Assembly: GCA_040755835.1 (NCBI GenBank)
Contig: JBFMAB010000004.1
Location: 106,599 to 170,598, forward strand
Direction of reading: 5' to 3'
DNA length: 64,000 bases
Origin: JADLDB01 sp040755835
Lineage (GTDB): Bacteria > Myxococcota > Myxococcia > Myxococcales > Myxococcaceae
The notes under the pieces are model-generated. The model made no database searches and was not told where the DNA came from. It saw only the letters and a program-made list of their open reading frames with translations. Position numbers and translations under genes: made by a program. This document shows, in pieces, positions 45,734 to 54,520 of this stretch. The stretch's first letter is position 1, and each line of letters opens with the position of its first letter.

Positions 45734-45785
45734 GTCACGGACTCGCGCGATCGACGCCCGCGCCCCGGCGCGGTATGCGCACCGC

Positions 45786-46907
45786 ATGTCCGACGGCCTC
45801 GTGACCCTGCTCCGCGACCTCGTCGCCATCGACTCCACCTCGACGCGCTCCAACACGCCGATGGTGGACGCGCTGGAGGCGCGCCTCACCGCGCTGGGCC
45901 TCACCTGCGAGCGGCAGCGCTACGTCGACGACGCCGGCGTCGAGAAGGTGAACCTGCTGGCGCACTCGGGCGAAGGCACGCCGGAGCTCGCGCTGGTGGG
46001 CCACACCGACTGCGTGCCGTTCGACGCGTCGTGGACCGGGGCGCTCACCCTCACCGAGCGCGACGGGCGGCTGTACGGCCGCGGCGCATGCGACACCAAG
46101 GGCTACATCGCCGCGGCGGTGACGGCGTACGAGCGGGCGCGGGCGAAGCTGAAGAAACCGGCGCTGCTCTGCTTCACCGCCGACGAGGAGCTCGGCTGCG
46201 AGGGCGCCAAGGCGCTGGTCGCCGCCGGAAAGGGCAAGGCGAAGCGCGCCATCATCGGAGAGCCGACGGGCCTCGCGCCGGTGCACGCCAACAAGGGCTA
46301 CTGCCTCGGCGAGGTGGAGGTGCGCGGCAAGGAAGGCCACAGCGCCTACCCGGACTCGGGCGCGTCGGCGGTGTTCCGCGCGGGGCGCCTCCTCTCCCGG
46401 CTCGAGCGCTGGGCGACGGGCGAGCTGCGCAAGGAGCAGCGGGCCGACTTCACCCCGCCCTTCGCGACGGTGAACGTCGGCCTCATCTCCGGTGGCAAGG
46501 CGCGCAACATCATCCCCGGCGCGTGCCGCTTCTCGCTCGAGTGGCGCCCGCTGCCCGCGCAGCCCGTCGACGCGGTGCTGAAGGCGGTGGAGGCGCTGCG
46601 CGACGAGCTGGTGAAGGAGGAGCCGGGCTTCGAAGCCACCGTGCGCGCGCTGCGCATGGATCGCGGCTTCGACACGCCGGCCGACGCGGACGTGGTGCGC
46701 TTCCTCGCCGCGCAGACGGGCGAGGCGCCGCGCACCGTGTCCTTCGGCACCGAGGGCCCGGAGCTGGCGGCCCTCGGCGCGGTGCCCGTCGTCTTCGGGC
46801 CCGGCGACATCACCGTCGCGCACCAGACGGGTGAGCACGTGGCGCGCGCACAGCTCGAGCGCGCCGCCGAGGTGCTCGAGGCCGCGCTGCTGCATTTCTG
46901 CGGCTGA
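45786..46907 (+). CDS. argE: Acetylornithine deacetylase (M20 family)
   Basis: 373 residues from the ATG at 45786. Zinc ligands appear in order: LVGHTDCVPF (His), GRGACDTKGYIAA (bridging Asp), ADEELGCEGAK (Glu pair), and IIGEPTGLAPVHANKGY. The dimerisation lid domain is in the middle (ARNIIPGACRFSLEWRPLP), and AHQTGEHV near the end provides the last His. The GEPTGL-x-x-x-x-xKG motif distinguishes ArgE from DapE, which usually has GEPT followed by different residues. It releases acetate from N-acetylornithine in arginine biosynthesis, cytoplasmic. Divergent from the M28 remnant. Confidence 0.88.
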   Translation: MSDGLVTLLRDLVAIDSTSTRSNTPMVDALEARLTALGLTCERQRYVDDAGVEKVNLLAHSGEGTPELALVGHTDCVPFDASWTGALTLTERDGRLYGRGACDTKGYIAAAVTAYERARAKLKKPALLCFTADEELGCEGAKALVAAGKGKAKRAIIGEPTGLAPVHANKGYCLGEVEVRGKEGHSAYPDSGASAVFRAGRLLSRLERWATGELRKEQRADFTPPFATVNVGLISGGKARNIIPGACRFSLEWRPLPAQPVDAVLKAVEALRDELVKEEPGFEATVRALRMDRGFDTPADADVVRFLAAQTGEAPRTVSFGTEGPELAALGAVPVVFGPGDITVAHQTGEHVARAQLERAAEVLEAALLHFCG

Positions 46908-47791
46908 GTCCGCGAAGAGGCGCGGCTCCCACCGCACGTGGCCACCGGCTGCCGCCAGGTGCCGAGCAGCACCAGGTCGAGCAGCACCAGGTGCATCTGA
47001 AGGATGACGGTCGCCTCGGACGGCCCGCGCCGACCTGGGCTCGGTCCCGCGCGTCCGATTCGGGTGCGACACCTCGCGGCGATGGGAGCGGCGAGGGAGC
47101 GTCGACGACCCCAGGGACCTCAGCCCGGACACCGAGAGGGTCCGCGAGTCGCCAGCCGGCGCCGCGTCCGGCATCGGTGACACCGCCGCGGCCGAGACGT
47201 CCGTCGTCTCGAGGAGACACGCGGTACAGCCAAAGGCATCCGCGGCCGCGAGCCCTGAACCGTCGCGGCGTCCACGTCGGCCAGCCGCTCGCTCTCCCCG
47301 CCCACCACGCCGCGCCCGGACGCCCGCGGCGCCGGCGCGAGGAGGACAGGCGCGTGCACGAAGTCGGCGCGCGGGTCGTCCAGCGCACCGCGACCTCAGC
47401 GCCATCACACCACGCGCGCACCGAATAGGACGCTGGCGCCGCCGCGAGCCGCGCCTTCCGCGGCCGGCAACCCCGCGGCGTCCACGCCCGCCAGCCGCGT
47501 GCCCTCCTCGCCCACCACCGCGCCCGCGGAAGCAAGGCCACCAGCACCGTGAGGGCCACACCCTCCTCCACGGCGCGCCCCACGGGGGTCCGCAGTCACC
47601 GCCCGCCCCGCCCTGGAGGCGCTCCGCCCCACCCGTCATCGCCCGCCGCACGGCCCGGGCGCATGGCCCGGCCCCGTCGGGACGGCGACCTGCCGTGCCC
47701 AGCGCGAGGTCTGGCCGCGCGGCTCGGCACCTCGACGGCGGCCGGTTTGCCCATGCGCGGGGACCGTTCCCCGCTATGCTTCCCGCCTGCC
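46908..47791. other. 884-bp intergenic region, possibly a decayed gene
   Basis: No intact gene is supported. On the minus strand, two segments of the same frame read as repeats of each other: VVGEEGTRLAGVDAAGLP (about 47480-47530) and VVGGESERLADVDAATVQ (about 47262-47315). They are separated by stops, but a shifted frame between them reads CDGAEVAVRWTTRA. This looks like a gene that once had repeated strands and has decayed. The right end holds the TATGCT element for the gene at 47792. Confidence 0.4.
47775..47780 (+). promoter_or_regulatory. Candidate -10 element (TATGCT)
   Basis: CGCTATGCTTCC lies 11 bases upstream of the GTG at 47792, the same form as at 602-607. Confidence 0.3.
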
Positions 47792-49813
47792 GTGCGCCGC
47801 CTCCTGCCGCTCCTCGCCGTCGTCCTCTGCGCCTGCCCGCCGGGCGAGACGCCCGTGGACGCGGGCCCCGAGGACTCGGGCGTCGTCGTCACCTCCTGCG
47901 ACAGCCCCGACGACTGCCGCGCCGCCGGCCTGTCCGCCGCGTGCCGCCAGGGCGAGTGCGCGCCCGACGTGCCGTGCGGCGACGACTTGGAGTGCGGCCT
48001 CGGCGAGCGCTGCGTCCAGGGCCAGTGCCGCTTCACCGGCTGCACCACCGACGCCGAGTGCGACACCGGCAAGTGCCTCGCCGACACCTTCACCTGCGTG
48101 GAGTGCGGCGACGACACGGCGTGCCCCGCGGAGCGCCCGGTGTGCAACACCGCGTCGAACACCTGCGTCGCGTGCCGCGCCGACGACGACTGCCCGCGGC
48201 CGGGCCCGTCCCACTGCTCCAGCTCCGGCGCCTGCGTGTACTGCACGTCGAACGACCACTGCCCCAACGGTCTCGTGTGCAGCTCCACCAACGTGTGCGC
48301 CGGCGCCGGCGAGGCGTCCCGCTGCCCCGAGGGCATCGCGTGCGCGCCCGGCCTCGCGTGCGTCACCGTCGGCACCAACAACGTCTGCCTGCGCAGCTGC
48401 AACCTGTACACGCCGATGTGCCCGGTGATGGGGCAGATCTGCTACCGGCTCACCTACGCGAACTCGAACTCGCTCGTCTTCGAGGCCGACGGCCCCATCG
48501 GCGTCTGCTTCGGCGCGCAGGCCGGCCTGCGCGGGCTGCGCGAACCGTGTCTGCGCCAGAACGGCGGCAGCAACTGCCAGCCCAACCTGCAGTGCGTACC
48601 CGAGACGGCGCAGCTGGCGCTGTGCCGCGCGTACTGCAACCCCAGCGTGTCCGGCAGCTGCCCCGCGGGCGAGGTGTGCCGCGCTTTCCCCGGCGACTAC
48701 GCCGGCCGGCCGTACGGGCTGTGCCTGCCGGACACCGGCTTCGGCGAGGCGTGCACCAACGACGGCCAGTGCCGCGCGGGCCTCTCGTGTCAGCCGTACG
48801 ACGACCCGTCCGCGTCCTACGACGTGTCGCCCTTCTGCCAGTTCAACGTGGGCGCACGGCCGGGCCTCGCGCCGTGCGGTGACGTGCCCCAGCCAGACGG
48901 CGGCGTGCTGCTCGCCGACCGCACCTGCCAGTCCGGGCGCTGCGTCGCCGACCCGCTCTTTTCGGCGTCGACGGCGCCCGGCTACTACTGCCTCGCCGCG
49001 TGCAAGACGAACGGCGACTGCGCCACCGACGCGGGCAGCGGCGTCTGCGACGCGGACTTCGACGTCACCACCCCCTTCGACACCACGGGCCTGATGCGCG
49101 GCTGCCGCCCGTCGTGCACGTCCGAGGCCGACTGCGCGGGCTACGACGCCGGCGTGACGTGCCGCATCCGCGTGGTGAGCAGTCTCTCGGCGCCCACGTA
49201 TGCCTCCACCTGCAGCCCGCCGGGCCCCGGGGCGCTGCCCGCGGGCTCGCCGTGCACCTCGGGCCTGCAGTGCGAGAGCGCCCACTGCTTTCTCGACGAC
49301 GCGCGCGGCGTGCGGCGCAGCGGCACCTGCGTGGCCACGTGCCGCGCGGGCGACACCTGCGCCACGGGCAGCTCCGGCCTGCCGCTCGCGTGCCAGCCGA
49401 CGGCGCTCCTGTTGACCCGCGGCTACGACGGCCGGCCCGGCACCGCCGACGACGCGTACGCGACGCCGACGCTCTGCAGCGGCGCGCCGTGCGTCACCGA
49501 CGCCGACTGCGGCGGACAGGTCTGCGCGGTAGAGGTGGACGCCACCGCGTCTCCGCCCGGCACCGCGCTCGCGCGCCGCTGCCGCATGCCCACCACCGGC
49601 ATCAAACGCGGCGGCGAGGCCTGCACCGGGGACCTCGAGTGCCGCAGCGGCGTCTGTGGGGAGCTCCAGCCGCCGTCCACCGGGGCCGGCCGCGCGTGCT
49701 TCGAGGCGTGCGACGGAATGACTCCCTGCCCTGGCACCACCACCTGTCGCGCGGGCGCGCTGCGCGTCGACACGTGGGCGGGCTCCTTCAGCTTCGATTC
49801 CTGCGCACCGTAA
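47792..49813 (+). CDS. Cys-rich surface lipoprotein
   Basis: 673 residues from the GTG at 47792, chosen because a signal peptide with lipobox (LLAVVLCACPPG) starts at once and a promoter-like TATGCT lies just upstream. An in-frame ATG at 47753 would place 13 hydrophilic residues first. The protein is built of many short Cys modules of the type CTTDAECDTGKCLADTFTC, with over 60 Cys; alternating DxxC and C-x-x-G-x-x-C recall EGF-like or Dickkopf-like knottins. No catalytic motif. Probably an extracellular adhesive or structural lipoprotein. Followed after 16 bp by the phosphoribosyltransferase gene. Confidence 0.75.
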   Translation: MRRLLPLLAVVLCACPPGETPVDAGPEDSGVVVTSCDSPDDCRAAGLSAACRQGECAPDVPCGDDLECGLGERCVQGQCRFTGCTTDAECDTGKCLADTFTCVECGDDTACPAERPVCNTASNTCVACRADDDCPRPGPSHCSSSGACVYCTSNDHCPNGLVCSSTNVCAGAGEASRCPEGIACAPGLACVTVGTNNVCLRSCNLYTPMCPVMGQICYRLTYANSNSLVFEADGPIGVCFGAQAGLRGLREPCLRQNGGSNCQPNLQCVPETAQLALCRAYCNPSVSGSCPAGEVCRAFPGDYAGRPYGLCLPDTGFGEACTNDGQCRAGLSCQPYDDPSASYDVSPFCQFNVGARPGLAPCGDVPQPDGGVLLADRTCQSGRCVADPLFSASTAPGYYCLAACKTNGDCATDAGSGVCDADFDVTTPFDTTGLMRGCRPSCTSEADCAGYDAGVTCRIRVVSSLSAPTYASTCSPPGPGALPAGSPCTSGLQCESAHCFLDDARGVRRSGTCVATCRAGDTCATGSSGLPLACQPTALLLTRGYDGRPGTADDAYATPTLCSGAPCVTDADCGGQVCAVEVDATASPPGTALARRCRMPTTGIKRGGEACTGDLECRSGVCGELQPPSTGAGRACFEACDGMTPCPGTTTCRAGALRVDTWAGSFSFDSCAP

Positions 49814-49829
49814 CGAGGACGACACCAGC

Positions 49830-50579
49830 ATGGCCGCCGCACAGCGACGAGGGGGACGGGGGAGACAGACGACGAAGCCGCGGGTGAAGGCCAGCGGCAG
49901 GCGCACGCCCGCGAAGAAGGTGGCCGCGAAGAAGGCGAGGGCGCCGAAGAAGCCCGCGCCGCGCGCGAAGCGCCCGAGAATTCCGGCGTCCGCCCGGCTG
50001 GCGGTGGTGCGCACGGAGCCGGTGGACGAGTTCGGCGCCGCCGGCGGCGTGCCCACCGCGCCACGCAGCGTCGGCGGCTTCGACCGCTCGACCGTGTCCA
50101 GCACCACGAAGGAGCTGGGCTGGTCCGAGTTCGACCGCGAGCTGCAGGCGCTGGCGCGCACCATCGCGCGGCGCTTCAAGCCCGACGTGGTGGTGGGCCT
50201 CGCGCACGGCGGCGTCTTCGTCGGCGACGCGCTCGCCAACGCACTCAAGCGCCCGTTCTACCCGGTGCACATCGTGCGGCGCAGCCGCGACCACGCCTCG
50301 CACGGCCCGTCGGGCATCGCCGGGGAGATGCCGGCGCAGCTCAAGGGCAAGCGCGCGCTCATCGTCGACGACATCGCGTCGTCGGGGGACAGCCTGGAGT
50401 TCGCCCTGCGCCTCGCCCGCGGCCGCGGGGCCAGGGCCGTGGCGACGGCGACGGTGGTGTCGCGCCCGGGCCGCTACGTGCCCGACTTCACCGCCTTCAC
50501 CACCGACACCTTCTTCGTCTTCCCCTGGGACTACCAGTCGCTGGTGGACGAGGCGCGCTTCGCCCCGCGCGGCGCCTGA
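49830..50579 (+). CDS. Phosphoribosyltransferase-fold protein with histone-H1-like tail
   Basis: 249 residues. The first 55 are a Lys/Arg/Ala/Pro tail (TPAKKVAAKKARAPKKPAPR) like those of histone H1 or HimA-type proteins. The type I PRTase domain starts about residue 95: FKPDVVVGLAHGGVFVGDAL, RPFYPVHIVRR, and the PRPP loop LIVDDIASSGDS. Closest by eye to xanthine/hypoxanthine-type PRTases used for nucleobase salvage or for regulation. The basic tail is unusual for such an enzyme and suggests nucleic-acid binding. selB follows after 13 bp. Confidence 0.82.
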   Translation: MAAAQRRGGRGRQTTKPRVKASGRRTPAKKVAAKKARAPKKPAPRAKRPRIPASARLAVVRTEPVDEFGAAGGVPTAPRSVGGFDRSTVSSTTKELGWSEFDRELQALARTIARRFKPDVVVGLAHGGVFVGDALANALKRPFYPVHIVRRSRDHASHGPSGIAGEMPAQLKGKRALIVDDIASSGDSLEFALRLARGRGARAVATATVVSRPGRYVPDFTAFTTDTFFVFPWDYQSLVDEARFAPRGA

Positions 50580-50592
50580 CGAAGGCGGCGGG

Positions 50593-52872
50593 ATGATCAT
50601 CGGCACCGCCGGACACGTCGACCACGGCAAGACGGCGTTGGTGCGGGCGCTCACCGGCGTCGACACCGACCGGCTGCCCGAAGAGAAGCGCCGCGGCATC
50701 ACGCTGGAGCTGGGCTTCGCGCACCTCGACCTCCCCGGCGGGCGGCGCGTCGGCGTCATCGACGTGCCCGGGCACGAGCGCTTCGTGAAGGCGATGGCCG
50801 CGGGCGCCGGCGGCGTCGACGTGGCGCTCCTGGTGGTGGCCGCCGACGAAGGCGTCATGCCGCAGACGCGCGAGCACGTGGACATCTGCGCGCTCCTCGG
50901 CGTTCGCCGGGGCGTGCTGGTGGTGACGAAGGCCGACCTGCTGCCCGGCCTGGGCGACGGCTGGCTCGAGCTGCTCGACGCGGACCTGCGAGCGCTGGTG
51001 GCCGGCACCTTCCTCGAGGGCGCACCGCTGGTGGCGGTGAGCGCGAAGACCGGCGAAGGCCTCGACGCGCTGAAGGCGGAGATCGCCCGGGCCGTGGACG
51101 CACTCGCCGCGGGGGATGGCCCCGCCGCCAACAGGTCGACGGACGGCGGTGGCGCGGCGGGCGCACGCGGAGCGGCCGACCGTCGCAGCGGGCGAGACAC
51201 ACCGGCGGCCGCGGCACGGTCCGTCACCGGCGCCGCCGCGGACGCTCGCAGCGGGCGAAGCCCACCAACGGCCACGGCGCGGGCAGCGACCGGCGCGGTC
51301 AAGGGTCGCAGCGACCTGCCCGTGGCCGTGGCCCGCGACGCCGCCAGCGCTGGCGGCGATCGCCGCAGCCGGGGTCCGTCGGCGGGGCAACCCGGCAGCG
51401 GCCCGGGCGACTCCGGCGCGGGCGGAGCGCCGGCGCGCGGCCGAACCTCCGGCGGCTCCGACGCCGCGGCGTGGCGCAGTCCCGACGGGCCCCTCTTCCT
51501 TCCCGTCGACCGCGCCTTCACCCTGAAGGGCTTCGGCCTCGTGCTGACGGGGACGCTGCTCTCCGGCCGCCTCTCCGCCGCCGACGCCGTGGCGCTGCTG
51601 CCCGGCCAGGCCGGCCCCTGGCGCGTGCGCGGGCTGCAGGTGCACGGCCGCGCGGTGGACGCCGTCAGCGCCGGCGAGCGCGTGGCCGTCAACCTCCCGG
51701 ACCTCGAGGTGGCGCAGGTGCACCGCGGCATGGCGCTGGTACGCGCGGGAGAGCTGCCCGAGGCGAAGGTGCTGGACGTCGAGCTGTCGCTGTTGCCCAC
51801 CGTCGACGCGCCGCTGCCGCGCCGCACCCGCCGGCTGGTGACGCTCGGCACCGCGCAGGTGGAGGCAGCGGTGCGCCTCGTCGACGTGGAGACGCTGCGG
51901 CCAGGCGAGGCGTGCTTCGCGCAGCTGCGCTTCGCGGCGCCGGTCGCCGCGATTCCCGGGCAGCGCTTCATCGTGCGCGGCACGCGCGTGGTGGCGGGCC
52001 GCGGCGCCACCGTCGGCGGCGGGCGGGTGCTGGCGCTCAACCCACCCCGGCGCCGGCGCGGCGCCGCCGGACGACTCGAGGCCTTCGCCACCGGCACGCT
52101 GGAGGAGCGCGTGGCGCTGTTGCTGACCGAGGCCGGCTACGGCGGCCTCACCGAGCCCGAGCTGTTCGCCCGCGCCTCGGGCAGCGCGAGGGAGCTCGGC
52201 CGCGCGCTGGAGGGCGCCGCCGCGCGCCAGCAGGTGCTGCTGGTGGACAAGGACGCGCGCCGCTTCCTCGCCCGCGGCGTCTTCGACGGCCTCGTCGCCC
52301 GCGCGCTCGCGCAGCTCGAGCGCTTCCACGCCGACGCACCGGAGAAGGACGGCATGCCGAGGGAGGAGCTCCGGCAGCGCCTGGGCGTTCCGCACGACAA
52401 GACGTTTCAGCGGCTCCTCGCGGCGCTTTCCGACGCGAAGCGCGCCGAGGCGACGGCCGAGCTGGTGCGCCTGCCCGGCCGGGGGCGCGCGTTCGACGCC
52501 GCGGCGAAGAGCCTCAAGGACGACGTGGCGAAGGCGCTGGCGACGGCGGGCCTCGCGCCGCCGCTGGTGGGCGACCTCGCGCACCGCCTGCGCGCCGACG
52601 AGGCCCGCGTCGTCGAGCTGCTCAAGGTGCTGGTGGCCGAAGGCCGCGCCGTACGTGCGGGCGAGCTGTACTTCGACGCCGCCGCGGTGAAGGCGCTCGA
52701 GGCGAAGCTGGTCGCCTTCCTCGCCACGCACGAGCGCATCACCACGCAACAGTTCAAGGACCTCACCGGGCAGAGCCGGAAGTTCGTCATCCCCCTGGCC
52801 GAGTACTTCGACCGCGAGAAGGTGACGCTGCGCGTGGGCGAGACGCGCGTGGCGCGCCGACGCGAGGGCTGA
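50593..52872 (+). CDS. selB: Selenocysteine-specific elongation factor SelB, with inserted low-complexity region
   Basis: 759 residues against the usual 610-640. G domain at 1-170: GTAGHVDHGKTALVRALTG, DVPGHERFVKAM, VTKAD and SAKTGEG. Residues 173-295 are an insert rich in Ala, Gly, Arg and Ser with no predicted structure. Domains 2 and 3 (FLPVDRAFTLKGFGLVLTGT, LPTVDAPLPRRTRR, PGQRFIVRG) and the C-terminal winged-helix repeats that read the SECIS hairpin (LVGDLAHRLRADEARVVEL, TTQQFKDLTGQSRKFVIPL) are intact. It delivers Sec-tRNA to UGA codons. This implies selA, selC, selD and at least one selenoprotein elsewhere. Confidence 0.96.
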   Translation: MIIGTAGHVDHGKTALVRALTGVDTDRLPEEKRRGITLELGFAHLDLPGGRRVGVIDVPGHERFVKAMAAGAGGVDVALLVVAADEGVMPQTREHVDICALLGVRRGVLVVTKADLLPGLGDGWLELLDADLRALVAGTFLEGAPLVAVSAKTGEGLDALKAEIARAVDALAAGDGPAANRSTDGGGAAGARGAADRRSGRDTPAAAARSVTGAAADARSGRSPPTATARAATGAVKGRSDLPVAVARDAASAGGDRRSRGPSAGQPGSGPGDSGAGGAPARGRTSGGSDAAAWRSPDGPLFLPVDRAFTLKGFGLVLTGTLLSGRLSAADAVALLPGQAGPWRVRGLQVHGRAVDAVSAGERVAVNLPDLEVAQVHRGMALVRAGELPEAKVLDVELSLLPTVDAPLPRRTRRLVTLGTAQVEAAVRLVDVETLRPGEACFAQLRFAAPVAAIPGQRFIVRGTRVVAGRGATVGGGRVLALNPPRRRRGAAGRLEAFATGTLEERVALLLTEAGYGGLTEPELFARASGSARELGRALEGAAARQQVLLVDKDARRFLARGVFDGLVARALAQLERFHADAPEKDGMPREELRQRLGVPHDKTFQRLLAALSDAKRAEATAELVRLPGRGRAFDAAAKSLKDDVAKALATAGLAPPLVGDLAHRLRADEARVVELLKVLVAEGRAVRAGELYFDAAAVKALEAKLVAFLATHERITTQQFKDLTGQSRKFVIPLAEYFDREKVTLRVGETRVARRREG
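51109..51477 (+). repeat. Low-complexity insert in selB with approximate 62-bp repeats
   Basis: The insert contains near copies beginning TCGCAGCGGGCGA at about 51181 and 51244 and a weaker third copy at about 51306. Codons such as CGA, ACA, GGA, GCA and CGT are common here and rare in the rest of the gene. The stretch is in frame and has no stop codon. Confidence 0.6.
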
Positions 52873-52948
52873 CGCGCCGTCGCGCGAGGGGGACACCGCC
52901 CTACCTACCCCGAAAGGGGCCGGGCGCCGTGAATCCCGCGCGGGGGCG

Positions 52949-52954
52949 TGCTAG
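52949..52954 (+). promoter_or_regulatory. Candidate -10 element (TGCTAG)
   Basis: GTGCTAGTTC lies 15 bases before the ATG of the sigma-54 activator gene at 52970. It is part of the TGCTA set. Confidence 0.3.
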
Positions 52955-52969
52955 TTCACCGAGCACCCC

Positions 52970-54376
52970 ATGCCCGAGACGCCTGCCACGCAGCCCCGAG
53001 GCCGCATCCTGGTGGTGGACGATCAGCGCAACATGCGCGCGACCACCGCGCTGCTCCTGCGCGCCGAGGGCTTCGAGGTGAGCGAGGCCGGCGGCGGCGA
53101 AGAGGCGCTGGACGTGCTGGCGAAGCAGCCGGTCGACGTGATGCTGACCGACCTGAAGATGGAGCCGATGGACGGGCTCACGCTGCTGAAGAAAGCGATG
53201 GAGGCGGCGCCGCCCACGCAGGTCATCGTGATGACGGCGTACGGCAGCATCGAGACGGCGGTCGAGGCGATGCGCCGCGGCGCGTACGACTACATCACCA
53301 AGCCGTTCAAGGACGGGGAGCTGGTGCACCGCGTGGAGAAGGCGCTCGAGCGCGCGCGCCTGCAGTCGGCGGTCGACCTGTTCGCCGACGAGTTCAACCA
53401 GCGACACGGGCTGACCGCCCTGGTGGGCAAGTCGGCCCCGATGCGCGAGCTGACGGCCCGCATCAGCCGCGTGGCCACCAGCGACGCCACCGTGCTGGTG
53501 CAGGGCGAATCGGGCACCGGCAAGGAATTGGTGGCCCGCGCCATCCACACGCTCTCGGCGCGGCGCAAGGCGCCCTTCGTGCCCGTCAACTGCGCGGCCA
53601 TCACCGAGTCGCTGCTCGAGTCCGAGCTGTTCGGCCACGCGAAGGGCGCGTTCACCGGCGCGGTGAAGGCGCGGCGCGGCCTCTTCGAAGAGGCGCACGG
53701 CGGCACCATCTTCATCGACGAGGTGACGGAGACGGCGCCGGCCTTCCAGTCGAAGCTGTTGCGCGTCCTCCAGGAAGGCGAGGTGCGCCGCGTCGGCGAG
53801 AGCGCCTCCATCAAGGTGGACGTGCGCACCGTCGCGGCGACCAACCGCGACATCGAGCGGGAAGTGGCCGAGAAGCGCTTCCGCCAGGACCTCTACTACC
53901 GGCTCGCGGTGGTGCCGCTGGTGGTGCCCCCCTTGCGCGAGCGCCTCGACGACGTGCCCCTCCTGGCGCAGCACTTCCTCGAGCGCGCCAACGCCCGCAA
54001 CCGGCGCCCGCACCGGCTGTCGCCCAGGGCCCTCGAGCACCTCATGGGCTACACCTTCCCCGGCAACGTGCGCGAGTTGGAGAACCTCGTCGAGCAGGCC
54101 GCCGCGCTGGCCGAGCGGGAAGAGCTGGGGCCCGAGGACTTCCCGTTGCGGAAGAAGTCGGGTGAGACGCCGGTGATCCAGCCCGGCGGCGTGCAGACGC
54201 TGGCCGACGCAGTCACCGAGGCTGAACGCCGCGCCATCCTCGCGGCCCTCGAGCAAAGCCCCAACGACCTCGCCAGGGTCTCAGAATCTTTGGGAATTTC
54301 GGCCACCACGCTGTGGCGGAAGATGAAGCGCCTGGGCCTGAAGACGTCCGGGGAGGAGCCCCCTCCGGGAACGTGA
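52970..54376 (+). CDS. NtrC-type sigma-54-dependent response regulator
   Basis: 468 residues. Receiver domain 10-130 with RILVVDDQRNMR, phospho-Asp in MLTDLKMEPMDG, and YITKPFKDG with Lys. The AAA+ domain (145-380) has GESGTGKELVARAIH (Walker A), ESELFGHAKGAFTGAVKARR with the sigma-54-contacting GAFTGA, GGTIFIDEVTE (Walker B) and FPGNVRELEN. The C-terminus is a Fis-type helix-turn-helix (ALEQSPNDLARVSESLGISA). It opens sigma-54 holoenzyme promoters when phosphorylated. There is no neighbouring histidine kinase, so it is an orphan activator. The gene directly precedes a sigma-54 promoter and the small RNA at 54521; the likeliest target is that RNA. Confidence 0.95.
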   Translation: MPETPATQPRGRILVVDDQRNMRATTALLLRAEGFEVSEAGGGEEALDVLAKQPVDVMLTDLKMEPMDGLTLLKKAMEAAPPTQVIVMTAYGSIETAVEAMRRGAYDYITKPFKDGELVHRVEKALERARLQSAVDLFADEFNQRHGLTALVGKSAPMRELTARISRVATSDATVLVQGESGTGKELVARAIHTLSARRKAPFVPVNCAAITESLLESELFGHAKGAFTGAVKARRGLFEEAHGGTIFIDEVTETAPAFQSKLLRVLQEGEVRRVGESASIKVDVRTVAATNRDIEREVAEKRFRQDLYYRLAVVPLVVPPLRERLDDVPLLAQHFLERANARNRRPHRLSPRALEHLMGYTFPGNVRELENLVEQAAALAEREELGPEDFPLRKKSGETPVIQPGGVQTLADAVTEAERRAILAALEQSPNDLARVSESLGISATTLWRKMKRLGLKTSGEEPPPGT

Positions 54377-54406
54377 CAGCTCCAACAACGTGGAAGTTCT
54401 CGCGTT

Positions 54407-54420
54407 TTTCAGACCTGAAA
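54407..54420. promoter_or_regulatory. Inverted repeat, candidate activator-binding site
   Basis: TTTCAG and CTGAAA are perfect inverted half-sites separated by AC. The site lies about 76-89 bases upstream of the -24 element, within the usual range for enhancer sites of sigma-54 activators, and 30 bases after the activator's stop codon. It may bind the helix-turn-helix of that protein. Confidence 0.45.
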
Positions 54421-54494
54421 CGTGCGCTTGCAGGACTGCACGATCCGCCCCGACGCAGATATTCCAACCAGGTGAAATCACACGAAGTCGAGAC

Positions 54495-54510
54495 TGGCAC
54501 GTGGTGTGCT
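54495..54510 (+). promoter_or_regulatory. Sigma-54 (-24/-12) promoter
   Basis: The sequence CTGGCACG (54494-54501), four bases, then GTGCT matches the sigma-54 consensus YTGGCACG-N4-TTGCW with a single change (T to G at the first base of TTGC). The required GG (54496-54497) and GC (54508-54509) are exactly ten bases apart. Transcription would start about 12 bases after the GC, near 54521, exactly where a strong RNA stem begins. A TATTCT (54510-54515) overlaps it and could give weak sigma-70 activity. Confidence 0.72.
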
Positions 54511-54520
54511 ATTCTCCACG

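Noticed and set aside
43338..45785. Plus-strand open frame that runs into argE and gives an apparent 1189-residue protein
   Set aside because: Only the part from 45786 is ArgE; the first 816 codons are antisense to the SGNH lipoprotein and M28 remnant and have no family resemblance.
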